Positions 10,302-19,727 of a DNA stretch of 64,000 nucleotides are shown in pieces. Under the pieces are notes generated by a model. The model did not search any database, was not told the DNA's origin, and was given only the letters and a program-made list of their open reading frames with translations. How positions within the stretch are numbered: the first letter of the stretch is position 1; every line of letters starts with the position of its first letter. Location: assembly GCA_022393335.1 (NCBI GenBank), contig JAJEKB010020526.1:193719-257718 (forward strand), read 5' to 3'. This DNA is from Macrotrachela quadricornifera (Eukaryota; Rotifera; Eurotatoria; Philodinida; Philodinidae). Both the position numbers and the translations under genes were made by a program.

Positions 10302-11646
10302 TAGCCCGATACACCATTAAGACCCATCGTCGCTTCTCTCCACGCACCAACGACTAATATTTCAAAATTTCTCAATGATCAACTAGCACCATTATCGGTG
10401 AAAGTTGCAAGTGAGATGACATTTATCAATGGTATATATCTGGTTCGAAAGTTAGAAAAATATGTAGTGAATGGTTATCTTACACCTGCTACTAAATTTG
10501 TCACGGTTGATGTTGCCAATCTTTATACAATGATACCACATACAGGAGCCTTAGAAACATTAATGCGATTCTTAGAAAAACATACCACACATGGAAAAAC
10601 TGGTACATTCACCATTGATCATATTACGAAAATGCCTCGTCTTATCTTAGATAATAATTATTTTGTTTATGGACATAAATACTACCGGCAAATTCGTGAT
10701 GGAGCTATGGGTTCAGCATTTACACAAGTGTTATCAAATATGTACATGTTAGAATGGGAACATAATTTGATTGAAGATCAAAACACTAATAAAGAACTTT
10801 ATAGATGGCATGTTAAAAATTATCTAAGACGCAGAAATTATTAAAACAAAGCATATATCTCTTGGTTTTTAGATATATTGATGAAATCTTTATGACTACG
10901 AATCTCTCTGATGAAAAAATAAAAGAAAAACCTGAAAAAGCAAAAATTAAAGATGCAAATATAGACATCGAATATAAAATTAGTACATGTGTTGATTTTT
11001 TTTTGACGTTGTTGTACAAAATGAAGATGATCATTTAAGAACATCGATCTATCATAAACCATCTGCTGAACCGTATATTTTACCTTACACATCCGATGAT
11101 CCACATCATATTCATCGCAATATCCCTTATGCTGCACTGTTACGAGCTGCTCGTATTTGTTCCGATGTACATGATATTGATGTGGAAAGTATTGGCATAG
11201 ATTTATCACTACTATTAAATAACTATCCGTCTAAATTTATTTCCCAATATTTTCAACGTTTCTTTCAATTAAATAATGCTATGATGGTTTTGAAAAAACT
11301 AGATGAACAAGTTTATCATCATTTACATCAGAAACTACTTCATCAACCTTCAAGACGTGAAAACCAACTCAAAATAATGATGAACGACTTTGACAATATC
11401 CCCAGGATTCTGAAAACAAAACCATGGGATCAGAAAATCATCTACCCTCAATTCATATTTGAAAGCGGACCATTACAGCGGTATTTACATACAGCACTTC
11501 AACAATGGTGGAAAAAATGGTATGCAAGTTCGAGGTCATTGATCGCAAATATCAAAGTTATGCGATCCATTAAATTCAATCGCACCCTTAAAATTTTATT
11601 AATACAGAAAAAGTCATCAAAAAAATTGTTGCAGAAACTAGATTGA
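10302..11646 (+). pseudogene. Penelope-like element reverse transcriptase, inactivated
   Basis: In order the frames give PDTPLRPIVASLHAPT (about 10302), VTVDVANLYTMIP (palm, about 10503), IRDGAMGSAFTQVLSNMYM (10695), FRYIDEIFMTT (10868), STCVDFF, YHKPSAEPYILPYTSDDP (11045) and LLRAARICSDVHDI. This order and wording is specific to Penelope-like elements. The catalytic YIDD box reads YIDE, and frameshifts near 10840 and 11005 break the frame, so the enzyme is dead. After the thumb an open part (to 11646) ends with LQQWWKKWY and no GIY-YIG endonuclease was seen, as in endonuclease-lacking Athena-type elements of bdelloids; loss through truncation is an alternative. A hammerhead motif follows 327 bp downstream on the same strand. 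Confidence 0.85.
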
Positions 11647-11972
11647 ATCGGTTCCACCATGTTTGCTAACATGTCATAGAATGTCAATTTCAAAAATAAA
11701 ATATTTTCTTATTTCAGCTTAAAAAATCCATATATTCTATCTTATCTCTCAATTGTAAATATATAATTTCATATTCCTCTTTAAAACTATCATTCAATAC
11801 TGTCTATGTCGTTGCTCAAACCATAATCAATTGAAAAACAAACATAGTTAGCAAACAAAATACACTTTTCGATTGACTTCAAGAATCAACCTTAACGAAA
11901 AATCAAAACTAACAAACACCAATCGAACTTACTTCGTATGAAAAAAAATAATAAACAAATTCCAAATTCCAA

Positions 11973-12018
11973 ATTTGCCTGACGAGCCCCTTAAGCAAGG
12001 ACGAAACGCGTCGTAAAT
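11973..12018 (+). ncRNA. Hammerhead ribozyme motif (type I, minimal stem III)
   Basis: Core boxes CTGACGA (11979-11985) and GAAA (12003-12006) are in the correct order. Stem I pairs ATTTGC (11973-11978) with GTAAAT (12013-12018), six pairs including one G-T. Stem II is G-CC/GG-C with a C-A mismatch and a loop of about nine bases. Stem III is the very short A-C/G-T pairing (GAAACGCGTC), and self-cleavage is predicted after C12012. Minimal hammerheads with tiny stem III are known from Penelope-like elements, usually in their terminal repeats; position and strand relative to the RT at 10302-11646 agree. Activity as a monomer may be weak; dimers normally compensate. Confidence 0.75.
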
Positions 12019-12146
12019 AGCTTGCAATTATTTCTTCTAAACTCATCCTCAAATTCAACCCATTGATAAATCTTGTACCAATTAACACAAAAATGACGAT
12101 GATTAATTGTTGGAAAAGTAGTAACTAGTTAATATGGACTTAATAA

Positions 12147-12530
12147 TAAAAATTCTTTGGCAGCTTCTGGGCTCCGACCAGGATCTCGTTTAAATGAATT
12201 AACTCGTGACCGGTTAGATAATGATTTATCATTACCTGTTGCTGTTATTTTCGTTGTAATAAATCAGTTTTCATTGAGATTCAAATTTTCATCGACATGA
12301 GTTCGAAACTCAGAACAGGCAGTAATTGATGAAGATGAGGATGTTGATGAATTACGATCGAGTTCATTTAATATTAGTATTTCATTTGCATTAGTGATAT
12401 CTTTATGAATAGTAGTAATATGAAGAACATCACATATTTCATTTGATGATGTTGATTCGTTTGAGAAGTAATAAGAAAGCTTATTTTTATTAAGTATTTG
12501 GTTTGATATTTTTAAAAGTAAATCGTAAAG
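12147..12530 (-). pseudogene. Coding-like remnant, family unknown
   Basis: Reading down from 12530 the frame gives 88 codons to a TGA at 12264-12266 and then stays open to about 12147. It contains IHKDITNANEILILNELDRN, a serine run (SSTSSSSSI) and, beyond the stop, SRVNSFKRDPGRSPEAAKEF. The composition is that of a genuine, partly disordered protein and not of random AT-rich DNA. No ATG start is present and no family is recognised. It may be an internal exon of a lost gene. Confidence 0.35.
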
Positions 12531-13511
12531 TTAATTAAAAAGAAAACATAAAAAGACAATGAAAGCCATTTGAACAGCTTGCTTTTATTGGAAGCAAGCG
12601 TCCAAAAAGATTAGTTATTATATCACACCAACGATATGTTGTTTAATCCGACTTTAATTCTTTTGATGAGGATAGATGTCGGACGTAGATTATTAGAAAA
12701 AAGCTCATCACTATACAGAAAATACATTGATAATCCAGATCAATCCTCATATATTAACTACAGAGTCGTATTGAGTATATATTTTTTGAATTATGTGGTT
12801 TTATTCTACTCTAGTATACAAAGAATCAATAAATAATTAGGAGAAGCAATTGCAACCCCTTGTAGTGCTGGTGTGCCGTCTATGGCTGTTTGTATAAATT
12901 AGTAATACTCGAAATTTTTCGAAATACGGACACTCATATTTTAGCTCTAATTTTGAGGTAAACTATGATTGGCTCGATATTTCGAGCTGAAATTTTTACT
13001 CTGAGATACTTGATCCAATATACACCTCCTGTAAAAATTTCGGCAAGATTGGACGATTGAAAGGTAAAAAAGAAATCAGTGTGGAGGTAGTGCCTTAAGT
13101 TCTGAGCAACTACTATTTTTGCAGTTTAGTTCGAATTAATGGCATTTATTCGTAGAAGTTAAGACACTGAGATATTCAGATCTGGCCATCTTAAGAATAT
13201 TTAACCTGAATCGGACCACTTTTAGTCAGTCTATTTTCAACTATCTAGCGACCTCTCAACATGTTCTCGAATAATAAACCGTGAAGAAATAATCGACAAA
13301 AAAAACAGAAGAAAATCTTTAAGTTAAATACGTTGACAGAAAAACATCTGTAATGATACATATTCAGCTGCGATAATCAGTACGAAAGATTTTTATTTCA
13401 GTATGTATGCAGCAGAACAGATCAACTCTGCAAGAAGAGAGAGAGTTTCAAGTATTATTTTTCTTCATCTTTTATTTCTTTACTTTATTTATCTTCCTTA
13501 AAATAAGATGA

Positions 13512-13592
13512 GCAAGAACGAACATGAAAAATATTCTTAATGTATGTGCAGACATACATACATTGAGAAACACGTTTTTCGTTCGTTCTTCC
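13512..13592. repeat. Imperfect hairpin of about 80 bp
   Basis: AAGAACGAAC at the left pairs with GTTCGTTCTT at the right, and ATGTATGT near the centre pairs with ACATACAT. It lies about 80 bp left of the palindrome that contains the assembly gap. Confidence 0.6.
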
Positions 13593-13674
13593 TCTTCTTT
13601 TGAGAACAACATACATTTAAAAAGAAATGCAAGACACGAAAGAATATTTCTTCAAGGTCTCTCTTTCGACTAAT

Positions 13675-14163
13675 AGAGCCATGCGGGGCGAATCAAGAAG
13701 GAATTTTGCATTTTTATNNNNNNNNNNNNNNNNNNNNNNNNNNNNNNNNNNNNNNNNNNNNNNNNNNNNNNNNNNNNNNNNNNNNNNNNNNNNNNNNNNN
13801 NNNNNNNNNNNNNNNNNNNNNNNNNNNNNNNNNNNNNNNNNNNNNNNNNNNNNNNNNNNNNNNNNNNNNNNNNNNNNNNNNNNNNNNNNNNNNNNNNNNN
13901 NNNNNNNNNNNNNNNNNNNNNNNNNNNNNNNNNNNNNNNNNNNNNNNNNNNNNNNNNNNNNNNNNNNNNNNNNNNNNNNNNNNNNNNNNNNNNNNNNNNN
14001 NNNNNNNNNNNNNNNNNNNNNNNNNNNNNNNNNNNNNNNNNNNNNNNNNNNNNNNNNNNNNNNNNNNNNNNNNNNNNNNNNNNNNNNNNNNNNNNNNNNN
14101 NNNNNNNNNNNNNNNNNAAGATAAAAATGCAAAATTCCTTCTTGATTCGCCCCGCATGGCTCT
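13675..14163. repeat. Palindrome whose centre is the assembly gap
   Basis: The 43 bases left of the gap (13675-13717) and the 43 bases at 14121-14163 are perfect reverse complements (outer word AGAGCCATGCGGGGCGAATC). The unknown bases fall in the loop or inner arms. A long perfect inverted repeat is a known cause of assembly collapse. Confidence 0.9.
13718..14117. other. Assembly gap (400 N)
   Basis: Four hundred undetermined bases; the round size suggests an estimate or placeholder. All reading frames through it are artefacts. Confidence 0.98.
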
Positions 14164-15443
14164 AACTCGTTCTCCATCGCCTATTCTGTACATTCATTCG
14201 GGTTCTTTTTCTCATGCTGTATAGGTAAAAAAACAATTTATTCATTTACACCATTCTATTTACATTATCAATAAATGTTGATGAATGTACACACATTGAT
14301 GAAATTGAGTAAAATTGAATGTGTCTGACAGATGTAATGAGATATTCAAAGAATAGTGTATATTTTCGATAGTTCAGTTGTCGGCTTTACATCTCGAATA
14401 AAGTCATTACTCACTCCATATATTTTTTGAAACTTGAGAATTGATTACATGAAGTCTGAGATGAAAAATTATCCATGCTTATTAAACCTTACATAAATAC
14501 TTATAAGAAATGACATTTTGGCAGAAAGATAAAACACTGAAAGTAAAATTTGTCAAAATAGAAAACATCGTAGGTGCTATTAATGTCAGATCATTTTAGC
14601 GTCACTGATGATACATGTCGACGGTAAACAGAGAATTAGATGGTCCTTCTAGTCTAACTGGCTTAGGACATCTGTCCGGATAGCAGAAGGCGTGGATTCG
14701 AGTCCCACGAAGGTAATCTTTTTCTCCATTCATGCATATACGTTTTCTTTTCTTTCTCTCCTATCACTTACATATAATGCTAATAGGTCAGCACAACCTT
14801 TCGCCAACACTGTGTGAATAATTCGTAGTAGTATTAACATCTTGCAATTATATATGAATGGCGTCTGCAGATGCACCATTAATACGACTTTAATATTTTT
14901 TCTTTCAGGCACTTTTTATTCAGCTAAATTGGTACATATCCTTACAAGTCACTAGAATTGATCGTTCTTTTCATAGTCTCACAAAAAACAATACTTTCAA
15001 AAATCTCCGTGAGTATCGAACATTTCATTTTTTTATTTTCTCCTCAATTTATTTTTCATGTTATCTATTTCGACGATAATAAATAAGATACAAACTTTTT
15101 TAGAACTTTTGTGTTCTCATCGAAATTTCTTTTCATTGATGAAGCGAAGTTGTAATACATGGCACAGTTCGAACTATCTCCTTATAGAATATGCTCGAGC
15201 TGTAACTAAGAGGAACTTCCGCACGACATATGCATCTTTATCTTTATGCTTAAGCATCTTCAAAATATCTCGCAAGATTCGAAGTGTAATACGATTAAAG
15301 ACGGACTACTATAACTATTCATGGATTTCGAATTCATTTTTTCTTTCTTTATCTTCGAATAAAAAAATACGATGACTCAAAATGACATTCGTATTTTGTT
15401 TCATTCATCATGTTTTCTTTTCTTTCTTTTTTGAAGTGAAGTA
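14164..15443. other. No protein gene recognised
   Basis: AT-rich spacer holding only the tRNA-like sequence at 14643. A 105-codon plus-strand frame at 15058-15375 looks random. Confidence 0.5.
14643..14716 (+). tRNA. tRNA-like sequence, probably a pseudo-tRNA
   Basis: A cloverleaf can be drawn: D stem GTCT/GGAC, anticodon stem TCTGT/GCAGA, T stem GTGGA/CCCAC with the canonical loop TTCGAGT, and five of seven acceptor pairs. Box A (TAGTCTAACTGG) fits the consensus, and a T5 run follows at 14719, the right place for a Pol III terminator. However the anticodon loop is CCGGATA, which lacks U33 and would place GGA (Ser) in a type I body, and the first two acceptor pairs mismatch. A decayed tRNA (perhaps Arg-type with an anticodon-loop deletion) or a SINE head explains it better than a working gene. 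Confidence 0.5.
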
Positions 15444-16790
15444 ATGGCATTATCATATCCTTGTCGAATCATGATTTTCTGTTTAATATATGTAACCGTG
15501 GTAACCATTGGTTTTGGTATAGCTATTGCTGTAATTAATAGGAGAACTTTCAGCGGTTATATAAAAACGACATGTTTCGTTCAAAACGTGACAGCACCCA
15601 TTCGATCTTCATGTCAGGACAACGAGTGCTCTACTAGTGGAAATTCCACAAACTGTGAGCTCGAGGAACATATATGCTTTAATCGAACATATTCAATTAC
15701 ATATAATAACGCCGTTCAAGCCAAAATTCCAACGTCAACAAAAACGAAAGATGGCGAACAACAGGTAAGGGTAAATAAAAATCTGCAGAAGTGCTGTTGT
15801 GAAAAGTGTAATTGCCGCTTTTTTCAATAATATTAAACTACAATATTATATATATATGTCATAAACACATACAGATACGATACTTCCAATATCTCGATAT
15901 CATAAACTTACAACATGTGCAATAAAAACCTTACTTGATTAGTCGATTGTTTGATCAACTGAGTTTCACACATTTTTCAAACGATGGAAACCACACCTCT
16001 CTAAGTCCCATTCAAAGTTTTCTTTGTTCAAAACGAATTTATCAATATAGGAGAATTTCCTGTGAGAGAAACGAGAACATTCGTTTCCGCTAAGTTGCAG
16101 TATCAATTTGAAATTTCTTGAGATTGACAAAAAATTTATTAAATGAGGGAATCTCACTTTTAGCATCATTGGTATCTGAAGAAAATAGATCTGTATCACT
16201 CGCAGAAAGAGATCGAATCGATCCGGCTTGAAACGAGGCACATTCGACGATATGTTGATGCAAATCTTTACTGTACATTTATATTCAATGATCTTGGTAA
16301 TCATGTTTCACAGAGGTGTAAACATCTTAGGCTCAGTCTAATTCGGCCAGGTTGAGCATACCGAGGATTTTGCTGAGTAAAATATTGCTTCGGAATTTCA
16401 TGGACTTTTGTACCTTTTATGTTGAATTCGGTTCCTACTGTTTCGGTCATGAGATTACCATCGCATCTAAAAAAAGAGTACTAATAATGTACTCTGTAAA
16501 TAATTGTAGTGTTCCCATTATGCTGGTATTTTATTATTTCTTTTAACTTATTATAGGTCGGTGGTAGTTACACATGTTACTATCACAAAAAAGGTTTAAA
16601 ACCCGTTGTATGGTCATTGGAGAAGATCCCTGTTTTGGTCGCAATTGTTCCTGGTATTTTCGTAACTGCCATTCCTGCAACATTACTTGTCATTACTAGT
16701 ATCATCTGGTGTATATGTATAAAGTGCAACGACGACTGTGTTGATAACAGATCAACAGGTTTTATTCCAGTATCAACCAACAATTCTTAA
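15444..16790 (+). CDS. Small two-TM membrane protein, two exons
   Basis: Exon 1 is 15444-15764 (107 codons, ends CAACAG before GTAAGG); exon 2 is 16557-16790 (after TTATAG; 77 codons and TAA); the intron is phase 0 and 792 bp long. The 184-residue product has TM1 at residues about 10-32, an outer loop of about 100 residues, and TM2 at about 131-163 with a short cytosolic tail. The loop has cysteines at 44, 57, 62, 71, 78 and 114 and N-glycosylation sites at 48, 67 and 80. The topology (short ends, glycosylated Cys-rich loop) resembles auxiliary channel subunits such as BK beta, but no diagnostic motif supports that. Function unknown; the frame is intact and the splice sites are good. Confidence 0.65.
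15765..16556 (+). other. Long intron of the two-TM gene
   Basis: 792 bp, long beside the 40-80 bp introns of the other genes here. Its minus strand carries a 62-codon frame (16090-16278) with protein-like composition (HIVECASFQAGSIRSL, then DTDLFSSDTNDAKSEI), perhaps an old gene fragment inserted in the intron. No family recognised. Confidence 0.4.
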
Positions 16791-17750
16791 TTGACACTAC
16801 TTTTCATATTTAGCCCTAACGAATATTTTCGTTACTGACTTTTCTTAGTCGACACATAATTGTTTATCTAGATTTATTTAAACTTGATTTAACCATTTTA
16901 TGAAACACGATTGATACGACTATACAAAGCTTTTTTGGCATTGATACTATAATACCATTACGGTCCATGTCGAGGACTAAACACCAAAATATGTTACAGA
17001 GTAATCGTATGAAACCTATTCAGTTCTACGTCAAAAGAATCAGGCCAAGGAGTGATACAGCCATCATCTAAAACTAAACTACAAGTAACGCTCATCGCTA
17101 CGACTCCGTTCAGCCCTCTACTGACTATGGTTTAATCATTATCTATACCTGCTTATTGATTCCCTTTCGAGAACTATCGCTGAGCTTACACGCATATACA
17201 AAGTAACGGAACAATTTTGCCAGCGACAATCATTTTCTAAAAAGATAGTACCTTTCAATTTTCTGTCGAGTATTTCTAAAAGAATCGTTACTAACAGCAT
17301 TCAGTCAGTCGCCGACGAGTCTACGGATTGCTAGTCCTGACTGCCCTGTTTCGGGTGGGATGTGAGTATAATTTACAGTAATCTTATATTTCCTTGTAGA
17401 AAACATTTTCGAGTGGCCTCGAAGAAACCTATGAAAAAATGCATTGTAGTCATATGTTAGCTATTACCTCTTTTTATAGCGAATAAAATGCGAATATTAA
17501 GAAATTTATGGTAATTGAGTCAAAATCTTCGGAAGTATAGTGAAAATGAAGCCTACAGATATGAGGTACTAATTCTGGCGTATTCCTTGCTGATACTCCG
17601 TATCCGGTCATTAAAGATATGACGCTTATTGGACACAGCTTGCGTGAAAAGTTAAAAATTCATAGCTAACATCGTGCTTTTTGACGAAAACTTCAAACAA
17701 GTATAACTCATCAGGAAAGCAATAAAGGGATGAGCCAATCTTGAGGGTAT
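16791..17750. other. No gene recognised
   Basis: Contains copy B of dispersed repeat family 1 (17081 onward) and otherwise unremarkable AT-rich DNA. Confidence 0.5.
17081..17330 (+). repeat. Dispersed repeat family 1, copy B
   Basis: Begins ACAAGTAACGCTCATCGCTA and follows copy A (6677) for at least 80 bases. The right limit is uncertain. Confidence 0.65.
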
Positions 17751-19725
17751 TTCACTATCTACTAGGGTCTACAAGATAAGACTAGTCCGAATCCGAAAGC
17801 TTTTTATCACATCTTGAGAGATTCCCTTGTTAATAATGAATATATTGCCTTATCAAACGATCGAATGAACTTTTTTTCTCAATTATATGTTTCTCATTTG
17901 ATTTTTCCAATTAATAATTGCTCTCATGAACAATTAAATTCAATGAATATCAATGAATAAAAAACTCTCCCTTGCCATACTGGTCTCTCCTCGTGAAAAT
18001 CTTCAATCTTTCGTTTTCTGAGGCGATCTTTCCTATCCGGTGGAAAGATACTCGGATTCTCAATCCGATTTTCGCGCAGGTTTTAGACTTCAAACTAGAG
18101 TATTATTGTTCTTCGAACAAATAGCTAGTCTTATGTCTAATAGCTCGCCTATTGTCACAATATTTGTAGATTTCAAAGCTGCCTTCGACCAGCACTGGTT
18201 CGAAGGCTGCTTAGGAAAATTTTCAAAAATAGGTATCCCTAAAGCATACATAAACTGGGTCAATACTTGGCTTCAAGGTCGTAGAGCCTACATCGAAATT
18301 GCTGATAAAAAATTGCGCTGATTTAATATTCGGAAGGGTTGCCCTAAGGGTTCTATGCTATCCCCTACTCTATTCATTACATATCATGTCGACATGGGCT
18401 ACTTTCTCGGTGTTTATCTTAGCCATTTTTTGCTGACGATCTAACGGCCATTGTCACTGGCAGCATTGGCATGAAATACACTGCTCAATGTCTAGACCTC
18501 GAAAGGAAACTACAAATTTTCTTTAAGAATCTCGAATATTGCTCTATCTTAACCAATCAGTCTATCAATTACTCAAAGACCGAAGGAATGTGGTCAGCGC
18601 GAGCAATAGGTCCTCCTAAGTTCGATATTGTGACCGAAAACAATAAATTACGTTAGGTCAATGAATTTAAATATCTAGGATACTGGATTTCTCCTAAACT
18701 TGGATTTGGTAAATTAATTGATAAAAGTATGCTAAAAATACGACAGCGAGTCGCAATGATAAAATCCTTTCGTTATGCAGGTGCTACCTCTCCAGCGCTC
18801 CGTAAAATCCTCTTTCTCTCTTAAGTTCTCCCCTTGTTTATCTGGTTATTTCCTTTTTATCCGCTGTTCTCGAAAAAACAACAAGAAGATCTAAATCACT
18901 TCTATTTTACTTGCTTAAAAAAAAAACTCTGAGTATTCAGTATTGGTCTGACCACTTTTTCTCACTCCTATCGGGTGAAATATCCCTTGAAGATCGTTGT
19001 TTAAGGTTTTGAGAGACCTATCTCGCCTCGCTTGCGGACAATACCGATGGCGAATTACTATTAGAAATGGCCAATCTTAATGTGATCAGAGAGAATTGGC
19101 GTCTCAAAGAAATTAACATAAAAGGGCTACACAGATCAAAGAGATTCATTGAACACACTAACTTGCTAGAGAAATATCTACAGTGGTTTTTCAATGTACC
19201 CTCACTCGATTCAATCCCTATCTACAACATAGATGAGATAATGTTGCTAAATGACTTCCCCGAAACATTTTAATATCCTAGTTTCGTCTTCCTTTTCTTC
19301 TTCTTACGTTGTCTTTTCTTCACTAGTTCATTTTCTTTCGTTACGTTGTAAATTTTCTAAATACAAAAACAACATAAATATAAATTAATTAATTAAATTA
19401 AGACAAATAAAGAAGTAGTGTACTCCTTCTTTTTTCAAATGTCATCAAGTTCATACTTTTTTATTTCAATTAAATTTCGTTGATGTTTTTTTTGTTTTCT
19501 CTTCTTCTTTCTTTTGAATGTTAGTGCAATTCATATATTCATATTTTACCTATTTCATTTTTCTCCTTCTTTGTCCTTCATCCATTCTTATCTATTATTC
19601 CTCCTCCTTTCCTCTAATTATTTATTTACTTATTTTTTCATTATTATTATTCACTCTTTTCTCCTACATACTTATGGACTGTTAGGACCCTCGAGGTCAC
19701 CAGTAACGCTAATGAAAAAAAAAAA
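17750..19725 (+). pseudogene. LINE (non-LTR retrotransposon) reverse transcriptase, decayed
   Basis: Translations give FRAGFRLQTRVLLFF (18069), VTIFVDFKAAFD (palm, 18157), IRKGCPKGSMLSPTLFITYH (18328), FADD (18429-18440), KTEGMWSARAIG, KYLGYWISPK (18669) and a C-terminal part ending FPETF at 19270. This is the order of a non-LTR RT palm, thumb and tail. The FADD catalytic box is intact, but frameshifts and stop codons (18319, 18654, 19010 among others) kill the frame. An A-run at 19714-19725 just after the word GGTCACCAGTAACGC may be the 3' end. The 5' part, including any endonuclease, was not found; both limits are approximate. Confidence 0.8.
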
Positions 19726-19727
19726 AG

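Noticed and set aside
13617..14224. Four ORFs crossing the assembly gap
   Set aside because: They consist almost entirely of undetermined residues.
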